Assembly (NCBI GenBank): GCA_021234155.1
Contig: JAJEKV010000051.1
Coordinates: 5,646,698 to 5,710,697 of the forward strand
Direction: 5' to 3'
Origin: Isoetes taiwanensis
Taxonomy: Eukaryota > Streptophyta > Lycopodiopsida > Isoetales > Isoetaceae
DNA length: 64,000 nucleotides
In this document: positions 11,259 through 21,356 of the stretch, piece after piece
Layout: each line of letters starts with the position of its first letter
How positions within the stretch are numbered: the first letter of the stretch is position 1
Program-made: the position numbers and the translations under genes
Notes under the pieces: generated by a model
Database searches by the model: none
Seen by the model: only the letters and a program-made list of their open reading frames with translations
Told to the model about the DNA's origin: nothing

Positions 11259-12550
11259 TCAGATATCGTGTGGCCGCTTGTATATAGTTGTCCGGTGTGT
11301 GAAGACTTCCGGTTCAAGGTCGAGGACTATTTTGTCGAGGGTTAGTCCCAAGCGGTTGTGGAATGTTGTTGAGTAGGCGGGTCGTGAGTGGGAGTTGTCG
11401 TGCGTGGATTGTCCAGGGGCCGGTTGTCCGGCTGGTGGAAGAAGTCGACTTCGGGATATGGGGTACGTTTCCCACGTCTTTGTGGTTGGCTTTGTTAGAA
11501 GTTTCCGCGGTTCTGAACTTGGCATGCATTGAGCATACTATGACTCGGCATTTTTAACGAGTCCTCTATCTTTCTCTAGTGTCTTTGTGATGTGGCATAT
11601 GGTGTTGGGCTTGATTGGAGTTAGTGTTGTGGAAGCGCGGGTGTTTGTAGCCGTTGAGGAAGTGCATGCGTTGCCATTGGATGGTCCTCGATGGTGCGGT
11701 CATTTTACGTGAGTCTGTCGGCGCTAAAGTAGCTTCAGGGTCTTCTAGGATCATTAAGTATGATTTCGATGTTGAAGCTGTCGACGAGGGGCGTTCTTTG
11801 GAGATAGAAATGCTCTCTTTTAGCATATGGTGGGCGTTAGTAGTATGTATGTGTTGTATAAGAAGTTGGCGGCATCCTCGATCTTACGTTGTTGTCTTGA
11901 AAACGTGTTAGTGGAATGTTATTGAGCGGGCGGCCTTCTCCAATGTCGTCGGCAATTGTATGAGCTCTGGATGCGTTGCGTTCCTCAGCGGCTCGTTGAG
12001 CTCTAGGACTTTGAAGTGCTTCCACAAGTGTGAGGATATGATGGATCGTTTATTGTTCTTTTTTTTCCTCCTCGTTTGGCAATGATCGTCATCAAAATCC
12101 CGGCTATGAATAGTTTTTCCTCCGAATGGGCTCTTTGTGCACTGTATATTACGCAAAGGGATGTCGTTGCTTCTATGACTTTCTGTTTGCCATGGGAAAC
12201 TCGTCCCATATGATTCTTTGTTGCGGTGTTGATCAATGTGCCCTTGGAGAGTGTGGATCCCAGTAGGAAATGGATTAGATATTGTTTTCGGCGATGGGTA
12301 TTTGAAGCGAGGGGAGTCTTGTGGTTCTTACGGCGGGATCTTGTAGTGATGCCAATGCCGTGGTGGCTACGGTAAGATTATTTGGTTCAGTCCTCGTATG
12401 TAGTAGGCGGATGGTGTTGAGGGCGTATGTTTTCGGGTTCCTGCCTTTCCATACGAAGATTGGGGATGGACAAGCTGGCATTGTTGTTGATAAGTTGGCA
12501 TATGTGGGTGTAGATTGAGGTCTGGTTTTTGTTCATGGTTTTGCGACATA
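11259..12550 (-). pseudogene. Helitron Pif1-type helicase domain, decayed
   Basis: Readable pieces in shifting frames give NPKTYALNTIRLL (after a damaged Walker A), IIWDEFPMAN (Walker B), PFGGK, LWKHFKVLELNEPLRNA, a FLSPKN-type motif and GQLYTSGHT. Together they follow the order of Pif1-like helicase motifs in Helitrons. The helicase would unwind the donor strand during transposition. At least five frame changes separate these pieces. Confidence 0.75.
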
Positions 12551-12782
12551 GTTGAGCTCTTTATGAGGTATTCTTAAATTGGTGGGGAATTTTCCAAGTT
12601 CATTACGTACTTCTTTGGATGGGATGTTTTGCATGGGCAGGCCGAAGGCTTCAGTGTTGGTGCCGTGTTGGATCAAGATGTTGTTGATGGCGACCAGGGT
12701 TTCATTAATGGCAATCGCTTGGTTTCCTGGATATTGTTCTAGGAAGTCGGCTATCATGTGGCCTTGAAATGTCTTCCATAGC

Positions 12783-13670
12783 TCAAGTGCCGGTCCGGAA
12801 TCTAGTATTAGGAGTGTAAATAGGAATCGCAGTTGTGATGTGGTGCAGGACATGAGATTGCTTCTGCATTCTTGCTATTGCTTGATTCTTTGATGCGATT
12901 AGTCCAATGGCTTGGCGGTTTCTTGGTATGTCTTTGTCTTGTCTTCGTTGGTCGTGGGTCTTGAGTTCTTCCCAACATCGTCTTTTGTGGAGCAGGATCA
13001 GTCTTAGGTAGAATGCTTCTCCAACTTTTGGAAGTAGTAGGCGTATCCTACAAATTAGCTGTCCTCTCGTTCTTTCGTGGATGATATTCTGGATTACGCC
13101 TGCGCATTTTTGCTCTAGGTGGTCAGTTGGTTTGAGGATGGTGTCTGGCTTGTATGTGGTAGAGGTATATTGTTCGTTGTATTCGATGTAGGTTACGTGA
13201 TCGAATTTGGGATCGAGTGGTCGTAGGAAGTATCTGTCTAGCAGGGAGATTCCAGTGTCTGACGATGTGCTTCTTAAATGATGTCTGTTTTGTCCCTCTA
13301 GATGCAAAGGGAGGCATTTGACAGAAGGGTGTTTTTCAGTCATGTGGTAGGACATGATTCTCCATGTTGCTTCCATCGAGGATAGGTAGCGCGCAGATAT
13401 ATAGTCTTGGATTTCGTTTCTAGCGTGGCTCTGGTCGTTGTTGTTTGTTGTGGCAGGTTGTGTGGAAGCATGTTTAGCGGAGTCGATGTGGAAGCGGGCC
13501 GTGTCGAAGCCTTTGTATATGTAGCCGTAAAGGTATGCAAATATGTGCCGCGGTTGATCGACATCTACATAGGCGTGGCAATCCATTTCTCTCGATAAAA
13601 AAGGCATATATGGGGCGACATTTACGTGCATTCGGTTAAATGCGTCTATATTATGCGTATCCCTTTTCAT
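12783..13670 (-). pseudogene. Helitron Rep C-terminal segment, longest open frame
   Basis: A 295-codon open stretch of the RepHel gene. Residues 41-56 hold the catalytic tyrosine helix (RHIFAYLYGYIYKGFD). These are followed by YISARYLSSMEATWR, EKHPSVKCLPLHLEGQN and LLDRYFLRPLD, blocks conserved between the Rep nuclease and the helicase of plant Helitrons. The first codon is an internal Met, not a true start. It is the best-preserved part of the gene. Confidence 0.85.
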
Positions 13671-14863
13671 CGATGTATGTTGTTGGGTTTATTGGCCTTG
13701 GGTACTTGTAGCGGCATCGATTGTTTTGTTTGAGGCAAGACATTTTGTATGTCTATGAATCATGTATTTCTCGACTTGTGCTCTTAGTATGCGGGTCTTA
13801 CGGTAGTTCTGCGGAGATTAAACTATCGATCATGTCTATCGAATCTCATGTTACGTCTTTCACGACCATGTGTGCGTGGGGTAATCCCCTCTGTTGAAAT
13901 TCGATGGCGTGCATCATGTACGATATGGGTCCGAGATATTTTGAATGATGTTCTTTGTATATTGGACTCTTTAGAGTGGCATGCTCGAGCGACAACCGTG
14001 GGGTTGTCGGATGCGTTTGGCGGGGATGTAACTTCTGTTTTATTTCGGGCCACGTTGGATTCGTTGTCATAGTTATGAAGAAGCTGGGCCTTCCTTTAAC
14101 TCTTGCGAGTGCGGGGCATCTGCTACTTGAGCGGCACACCATCGCTGGAGCCCGAGAAAGGATCTTTGGTAGAGTTCTGTAATGGGCATCGGGATCGTCG
14201 TCGTCAATAAAGTCATCTTCATGTTGTGTGAAGTTTCGTCGATAGCCCTCAGTTATGATATAATTGAGGCGTTCTTCTTCGACCCTCGAGTACATGTCAA
14301 CGAGGTACTTTTCGTCGCACAATCTACCTAGGCTGCGGCGAGGTTAGGTGGAGGTAGTCCGGTTCGGTACCAATCTATCTCGAGACATGTTTTGGTCATT
14401 GTGTGGATGCCACCCTGGTGTTCCGTGTGGAAAGAACATTGGGTATTGAAGTGGCTCGTATGTAGGGTCAAGGATGCTCAAGAATACTGGGTCGTGGTCG
14501 TGCTGCATCCAAAGCATTGCCGTTCTAGGTTTTATGGTGGCGGAGTTGTTGGCATGTCTGCGATGGCGGCTATTTCATCGATGTGGAGGATTCTGCCCGG
14601 TAAGCCTTTTTAGGTGCGGGGCGTAATTCTTTTATTGTTTTCAAGCTGTTTGATATCCGATTGATCATATCTAGAGTTGCGGCGACTTGCATAATCCATG
14701 TGGATGGTATTTGCATGTTGGCGGCAATGGTATGTCTCATTGAGCTGTCATATATGTACCAATGAAGTGTCTTTGGTGGGTGTGCTGCGCGATAGGAGTT
14801 CGGTGGTAATGCGTGCGGCCCATGATCGCGACCGATGATGGAATTTTCAAGTCCATGAAATCA

Positions 14864-16351
14864 CCGTCGACACCAAGAAGCGATAAAACAAAATAAGTTG
14901 TTCACAATGCGTGAATTGTCGAGAAAATTTGGGCATTGAATAAAGTTCTTCAAGTTTCGGAGAGGCTCAAAGGGAAGTAAGCGGCGTCCATTGTTGCAAA
15001 TGAAACGATCGTTTTGAGTCGAGCAAGTCAATGCGACATATGCCACATTTTTGCTGCCCATTTCAACGGTTCATGTCCTGCAGGTTTCATGTCTCGTTGC
15101 ATCATGGCAATGTGCTTTTGCCAGTGTCGACTCGCTGTGTTACAATTTGTTATTTCAAGATTGGTGACTACTGTATTTTTATCACTTTGTTCCATGGAGG
15201 TTATATTCGATATAACCTCCATGGAACGATCTAAGAGCATGGCGATTGTTCGATCTAGCGTTTAAGGTGGCAATGTTTTTTAGTCTCTTTCGAGCTTGAT
15301 ATTCTCGCTGATACTTTCGACGACTGAGGATTTTGTTTACGTCACTCTCAGGAAGGCCTTCTAGATCAGCTGGAGATAGCCTATTAAAGATACGATGAGG
15401 GTGATGTCAATGGAAAAAGATAAGATTCATTATATAATCTACATATGATTCAGGTAGATAGTCTTAGTAGGTCGTAAAAATCGAGATCAAGTGCTTTTAC
15501 TAAACGACATGATACATAGAAAATAAAAGATTAACTATGACATCATCAATAAATGAATATAACGAACTTATTCTAAGTATAACTAATTCACTACTCTTAT
15601 AGATATAAAATTCATATAGCGTTTGTACTCACCTTGGACGCCCTCTCTTTTTTATGTCTGATGATCCCTGGTTACGTTCTTGTCCCATGTTAGGATCATA
15701 GAATGCTTCAATTCTATAAATTGTATTCAAACATATAGTTAGAATACATTAGTGGATTACAAAGCATTAAAATTTATAATTTGTACCTGGAGGCTTCAAT
15801 GTCTCTATCCATAGAGATCTGTTGCTCTTTCGTTTTTATAGTAGCGGCTTTCAATTTTTTTCGGGCTTGAAATTCTCGGTCGTATTTTCGACGATTGACA
15901 ATTTTATTCATTTCATCGTTGGGGGCGCTTCTAAATTAGCTAGAGACAGACCTATCAAAGATATGATGCAAAAGCGTTAATTAAATGTACTAAGATTGAT
16001 TATAGACAGGCCAATAAAAAAACAACATAGAATGCAAGGAAATAGTCATGAAGATGACAAACAATAAGATATAACGTTTGAACTTACCTTGGACGTCCTC
16101 TTTTTTTTGTCCTTGTTTGATCTTCTTCTTGATTTGTTCCCATGTCTCCTTCATTCGATCCATGCTTTGTATTTTCACATCTTGTATATAACGGGTTTAC
16201 ATCATCTTTGGTGGTATTGATTAATAAATGGTGCATGCAAAAGGATCTTAGTAAATCTCTATTGATTTATGAAATCTTTAATATATGTTTACAAATAGAT
16301 TTCTAACCTTATCTTCTACATCGTATTTGCTTGTAAATTGCTTGTCGACAT
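14864..16351 (-). pseudogene. RepHel N-terminal exons, unit 1
   Basis: Same five-exon layout as in units 2 and 3, with the long exon ending at a splice acceptor at 15380. Here the frame is broken in exon 1 (CTG missing near 16320) and in exon 2 (near 16211), at sites where the other two units read CTG. This unit alone continues into the native Rep domain, reading past GVDG into a DFMDLKI-like sequence, so it shows the original gene order. Confidence 0.8.
15189..15227. repeat. Perfect 18-bp-stem hairpin inside RepHel, unit 1
   Basis: An 18-bp arm beginning GTTCCATGGAGG is repeated in inverted orientation after a 3-base loop, with no mismatch. It lies inside the coding sequence and encodes SMEVISNITSME on the minus strand. 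Identical copies occur in units 2 and 3. Confidence 0.95.
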
Positions 16352-18967
16352 GTTGAACAATGGATAATAATGGTTTGGATAGAAAAATAAGTCCGCAAAG
16401 GAAAAATTGTTAGTTCGAATATGGTGATACATGGATAAAACCTACAACAATCATATATGCTATTGTCTAGATTGCGGAATCCTCACTTTTCCAACTACTG
16501 ATTGCACACTTGGTTAGTGGTTTTCTTATAGACGTTTGTCTTTGCAGGCCTCCTCTGGCCAAAACCTCTTGCCTTAAGAACTCTGACATAGGAATAAAAC
16601 ATTTTCTCAACCAAATCATAGGTCAAGATTTTCTCCATGTGGGCATTAAGAATTTTGACTGGAAGCATTATCAAACAGCCAGGAATTTTGTTTGCAGGGC
16701 TTTTGTTGCAATGGATTGCACAGAGCTGCAGAATATAATATGATATTTGTCAATCTGGCCAATACACCTTTGTTAGGCCAATGCCAATGTTTTATGCATA
16801 TAGCGTCCCACAGGTTCTCTTCTTCTGATAGGCTCTCCTCTTCTGCTATCTTGCGCCATTTCTCGCTCAAAGTAACCCCATGCCTGTGCAAAATGAATCT
16901 ATTCTTTTCCCCAAGCTTCAAATGGGGTCAAATTCCAGAAAAGGAACTTGGGGCTCCATGCCCTAATAATTTATTCGCCAATTACTCATAGATTTCACTG
17001 ATCCAATTCCTGCATGGAGCGCTGCCATGTAGCCTTGCCACACTGACAGTAGTTTCTATAAGAAAGCCTGTTGATGTGAGAACAGAACAGAGGCGGTGAA
17101 ATCTGGGAGGGATCTTTAAAGAAATCAATTTTTCCTAAGTTGGGCTCTTCAGAATGCCAGAGATAGGATTTATATTTGTGCACCTATAGGTTCAAGATAG
17201 ATTCAAAATAACCGAATCAAGAATTGAAAAAAATCAATGGGCTCTTTTCCCATATTACTGAATCTCAGGAATCTTCTTAATCAACATGGTCGGAGTTGTT
17301 ACTGGTCCCTCTGATGCCATTAGTATTCATGCCTCTAAGCCTTTTTTTTCTCAGAAGAACAGGAAGAGCACATCATTATGTTGGCAGACTGAAGTGGGAG
17401 AGTGCATTTATGTTTGGTTTTGTTTGCATTGTGATTGAGTATGGAGCCTGTGCTTGTGCCTACACAAAAACTAAGCATATTTAATAGCCATCCGAGCTCC
17501 AAAGCAAATTCTGTAGACCCCAACGAAATGACAGCAGAATGCAGTTGGCTTTAAGAAAATAGACAATGAACTGTGTTAGATGAGATAGCAATGAAAATAG
17601 ACAATGAACTGTGCATTATAGCATTATTGAGGTTAAGCAAGGACATGTAATAGAGAAATTAACTTGAAATTTTAGGAGGCAAGATTCATGTTGGCCCAGA
17701 AAGCACATCCAGACTGCAAAGGCCAGTTTGGAGATTTAGTATTAAATGCGTTTCTCTCATCTTGGTTTCTATTTACGCCAAAAAAAAAAATCAACAGCGA
17801 GAATGAGATCCAACACTTGCCAAACAGCCACTCGGATTGCTTTTTCTCTCAAATCATCCTTTCACCATGCCAAAGTCTATCTTCTCTTAGTCTTGGTTAA
17901 AATTTTATGAAGAGCAACCTCAAATCAAGAATTGGGTTTGTCAGATTTCAAGGATGTTTATTTTCCCTGTTTTTTTTGTCAGGGAGTATGGAGAGACGAA
18001 AATGGTCCCCTCCCTTATTTCTTCCTCTCTCCCCAGAAAATTTTTATCGGGACTACTGTCCAAATCGAAGCCTTGCTTTACAATACATAAAATGCTGCCT
18101 GTGCTGCACCGGCATTGGCACAACCCATACAAAATATAGTCCCATATCAGAAATTGTATCCAATGCCTTGATCGGATTTCAGGTAGTCCTCTTGCAAATT
18201 CGGCCATTTTTTCACTGTTTTGACTATTTTCTATGCTATGACAATCTGCGAAGCCGCAGATTGGACTCAGATCTCTTAAATGAAAAGCTTGAATCATGTT
18301 TTGCTTGATAGTCTCAAAGTGGGCCTTTGAATCATAAGAAAACAGGAAATTTCTATATCGTGGGCAGAGATTAAAATAATTGGCCCAATACAGGGAGGGG
18401 ACACCAGATGAATGACTCTGTTTGACAGATGCGACGGATTCAGCCTTAATTCTCAGAATCACAATAATAGAAGCTGCAGGCATGCCTTGCAGGAATTCAA
18501 CCTATGGGGTTTTTCTGGGTTGTGTCTTATCACAGTCCTTGGCCTGAGAATCATTGTTTTTTCTTCAACTCTAATTACGACTCCTCCAACTGACACAAGA
18601 TTTTATAATTTTGATTCGGCTTGCAAGAAACAAACAGAGATTGTGAGATTTTTGCACATACCTGGCTCATCCGCAAAGTCCAGCTCCTCTTTTTTGAAAA
18701 TGTTGTCTAGGAAGTACGTTTGCACGGCAGATTAATGTTGCAAAGCTCTAAGGGCTGCAAATCAAAACTTTGCTCTAAGAATTAATCAGGGCTTCGTTTT
18801 GGCAATGAGGGCTTCGCTTTGGAGCCTGCAAATTAGTGCTATACTATGCTATTTGCTTATTCCGCATCTAAATTTCAAATTTAACTTAAGGAAAAATTAC
18901 CTCTTTGTGCAGGGGATCACAGATGTTGGACGACTTCAAGATCCTCAAATTGCACTTTTAAATAGGA
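16352..18967 (-). other. Captured host exon cluster, unit 1
   Basis: To the right of the RepHel start lie minus-strand exon-like pieces with good splice sites. The clearest (16768-16962, acceptor TTAG, donor AAAG-GTGTAT) reads MEPQVPFLEFDP in the other units and contains KWRKIAEEESL, LWDAICIKHWHW, reminiscent of the WR-x-IA...LW-x2-C-x2-HW pattern of F-box domains. A second piece (about 16510-16640) reads LTYDLVEKMFYSYVRVLKAR. A third ends at donor 18662 (FLDNIFKKEELDFADEPG). In this unit the first exon is one base shorter than in units 2 and 3, breaking the frame at a CTG. The parent gene is not identified. Confidence 0.5.
17941..18483 (-). other. 180-codon open frame of unknown meaning, unit 1
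   Basis: This minus-strand frame stays open for 540 bp (residues include RDLSPICGFADCHSIENS). Unit 2 keeps it only in two pieces (22936-23202 and 23247-23477) and unit 3 loses it. I recognise no domain. It may be a large exon of the captured gene or intron sequence that is open by chance. Confidence 0.25.
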
Positions 18968-19865
18968 TGTAGCACGACCACGACCCAGTATTCTTGAGCA
19001 TCCTTGACCCTACATACGAGCCACTTCAATACCCACTGTTCTTTCCACACGGAACACCAGGGTGGCATCCACACAATGACCAAAACATGTCTCAGATAGA
19101 TTGGTACCGAACCAGACTACTCCACGAACCTCGCTTCTCGCAGCTAGGTAGATTGTGCGACGAGTACCTCGTTGACATGTACTCGAGGGTCGAAGAAGAG
19201 CGCCTCAATTATATAAATGGCGGGGGCTATCGGCGAAAAACTTCACACAACATGAAGATGACTTTATTGGCGGCGGCGATCCGTGCCCATTCTGAGACTC
19301 TACCGGCATCCTTTCGGGCTCCGGGCGATGGTGTGCCGTTCAAGTAGCGGATGCCCCGGCACTTTCGCAAAGAGTTAAAGGAAGGCCCGGCTTCTTCATA
19401 ACTATAACAACGAATCCAACGTGGCCCGAAATAAAACGAGAGTTACATCCCGGCCAAAGCGCATCGACAACCCCACGGTTGTCGTTCGAAAGCATGCCAC
19501 GAAAGAGTCCAATATACAAAGAACATCATTCGAAAATATCTGGACCCATATCGGTACATGATGCACGCCATCGAATTTCAACAGGGGATTACCCCACGCA
19601 CACATGGTCGTAAAGGCGAGAACATGAGATTAGATAGACATGATCGATAGTTTAATCTCTGAGAAACTACCGAGAAGACCCCTGTACTAAGAGCACAAGT
19701 CGAAAAATACATGATTCATAGACATACAAAATGCTGCCTCAAACAAAACAATCGATGCTGCTACAAGTACCCAAGGCCAATAAACCCAACAACATACATC
19801 GATGAAAAGGGATACGTACAATATAGACGACGAACCGAGGCAGACGTAAATGTCGTCCCATATTA
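18968..19865 (+). pseudogene. Inverted Helitron Rep fragment, unit 2
   Basis: Plus-strand copy of the Rep segment that lies on the minus strand at about 13604-14506. It reads PVFLSILDPTYEPLQYPLFF, PHGTPGWHPHNDQN, and further on GLPHAHMVVK, with several stops and frame changes. It starts abruptly after AAATAGGA and ends at CCCATATTA, where the sequence switches to the minus-strand N-terminal exons at CCGTCGACACC. It therefore sits head to head with its own 5' region and cannot be expressed as part of RepHel. Confidence 0.85.
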
Positions 19866-21356
19866 CCGTCGACACCAAGAGCAGTAAAACAAAATAAGTT
19901 GTTCACAATGCGTGAATTGTCAGAAAATTTGGGCATTGAATAAAGTTCTTCCAAGTTTCGGGGGAGAGGCTCAAGGGCGGAAGTAAACGGCGTCCATTGT
20001 TGCAACGAACGATACATTTTGGTCGAGCAAAGTCAATGTGACATATGCCACATTTTCCTGCCCATTTCAACGGTTCATGTCCTGCAGGTTTCATGTCTCG
20101 TTGCATCATGGCAATGCGCTTTTGCCAGTGTCGACTCGCTGTGTTACAATTTGTTATTTCAAGATTGGTGACTACTGTATTTTTATCACTTTGTTCCATG
20201 GAGGTTATATTCGATATAACCTCCATGGAACGATCTACTGAGCATGGCGGTGTTCGATCTGCGTTTAAGGTGGCAATGTTTTTTAGTCTCTTTCGAGCTT
20301 GATATTCTCGCTGATACTTTCGACGACTGAGGATTTTGTTTACGTCACTCTCAGGAAGGCCTTCTAGATCAGCTGGAGATAGCCTATTAAAGATACGATG
20401 AGGGTGATATCAATGGAAAAAGATAAGATTCATTATATAATCTACATATGATTCAGGTAGATAGTCTTAGTAGGTCGTAAAAATCGAGATCAAGTGCTTT
20501 TACTAAACGACATGATACATAGAAAATAAAAGATTAACTATGACATCATCAATAAATGAATATAACGAACTTATTCTAAGTATAACTAATTCACTACTCT
20601 TATAGATATAAAAATTCATATAGCGTTTGTACTCACCTTGGACGCCCTCTCTTTTTTATGTCTGATGATCCCTGGTTACGTTCTTGTCCCATGTTAGGAT
20701 CATAGAATGCTTCAATTCTGTAAATTGTATTCAAACATATAGTTAGAATACATTAGTGGATTACAAAGCATTAAAATTTATAATTTGTACCTGGAGGCTT
20801 CAATGTCTCTATCCATAGAGATCTGTTGCTCTTTCGTTTTTATAGTAGCAGCTTTCAATTTTTTTCGGGCTTGAAATTCTCGGTCGTATTTTCGACGATT
20901 GACAATTTTATTCATTTCATCGTTGGGGAGCGCTTCTAAATTAGCTAGAGACAGCCTATCAAAGATATGATGCAAAAGGCGTTAATTAAATGTACTAAGA
21001 TTGATTATAGACAGGCCAATAAAAAAACAACATAGAATGCAAGGAAATAGTCATGAAGATGACAAACAATAAGATATAACGTTTGAACTTACCTTGGACG
21101 TCCTCTTTTTTTTGTCCTTGTTTGATCTTCTTCTTGATTTGTTCCCATGTCTCCTTCATTCGATCCATGCTTTGTATTTTCACATCTTGTATATAACAGG
21201 TTTACATCATGCTGGTGGTATTGATTAATAAATGGTGCATGCAAAAGGATCTTAGTAAATCTCTATTGATTTATGAAATCTTTAATATATGTTTACAAAT
21301 AGATTTCTAACCTTATCTTCTACATCTGTATTTGCTTGTAAATTGCTTGTCGACAT
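19866..21356 (-). pseudogene. RepHel N-terminal exons, unit 2
   Basis: Exons: 21312-21356 (start MSTSNLQANTDVEDK), 21093-21262, 20791-20955, 20637-20717 and a long exon from 20383 down. Lengths 45, 170, 165 and 81 nt keep one frame with phase 2 at three successive junctions. The joined protein holds KKRGRPR-LS-x-A-NLEALP...NKIVNRRKYDREFQARKKLK, and a second KKRGRPR-LSPADLEGLP...NKILSRRKYQREYQARKRLK. The last exon loses frame near 19990 and stops at the inverted junction. KRGRPR is an AT-hook core, so minor-groove DNA binding is a fair inference. Confidence 0.85.
20193..20231. repeat. Perfect 18-bp-stem hairpin inside RepHel, unit 2
   Basis: Identical to the hairpin of unit 1 (15189-15227), in the same codons of the long exon. 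Confidence 0.95.

Larger units (their letters stand above)
11170..16351 (-). pseudogene. Helitron replicase/helicase gene (RepHel), frameshifted
   Basis: The gene starts at ATG 16351 and uses four small N-terminal exons, then a long reading region. In order it shows the AT-hook/RRKY module twice, a Cys-rich finger with CCNNGRR-like sequence, the Rep region (PLFFPHGTPGW, then EFQQRGLPHAHMV with the HUH histidines near 13855-13900), the double-tyrosine helix FAYLYGYIYKG near 13515-13540, then a Pif1-type helicase with IIWDEFPMAN (Walker B, about 12190-12215) and a final FTHGQLY-like motif near 11280. Helitron RepHel nicks and joins DNA in rolling-circle transposition. Walker A is degraded (GRNPKT) and several frame changes occur, so the copy is probably inactive, although some breaks fall at suspect CTG/CAG sites. 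Confidence 0.85.

Noticed and set aside
13407..14613. Plus-strand open frames across the Rep region
   Set aside because: They are antisense of the RepHel gene; the minus strand carries the Helitron motifs.
15189..15227. Rho-independent terminator or bacterial operator
   Set aside because: Eukaryotic setting, inside coding sequence, no T-tract immediately after the stem.
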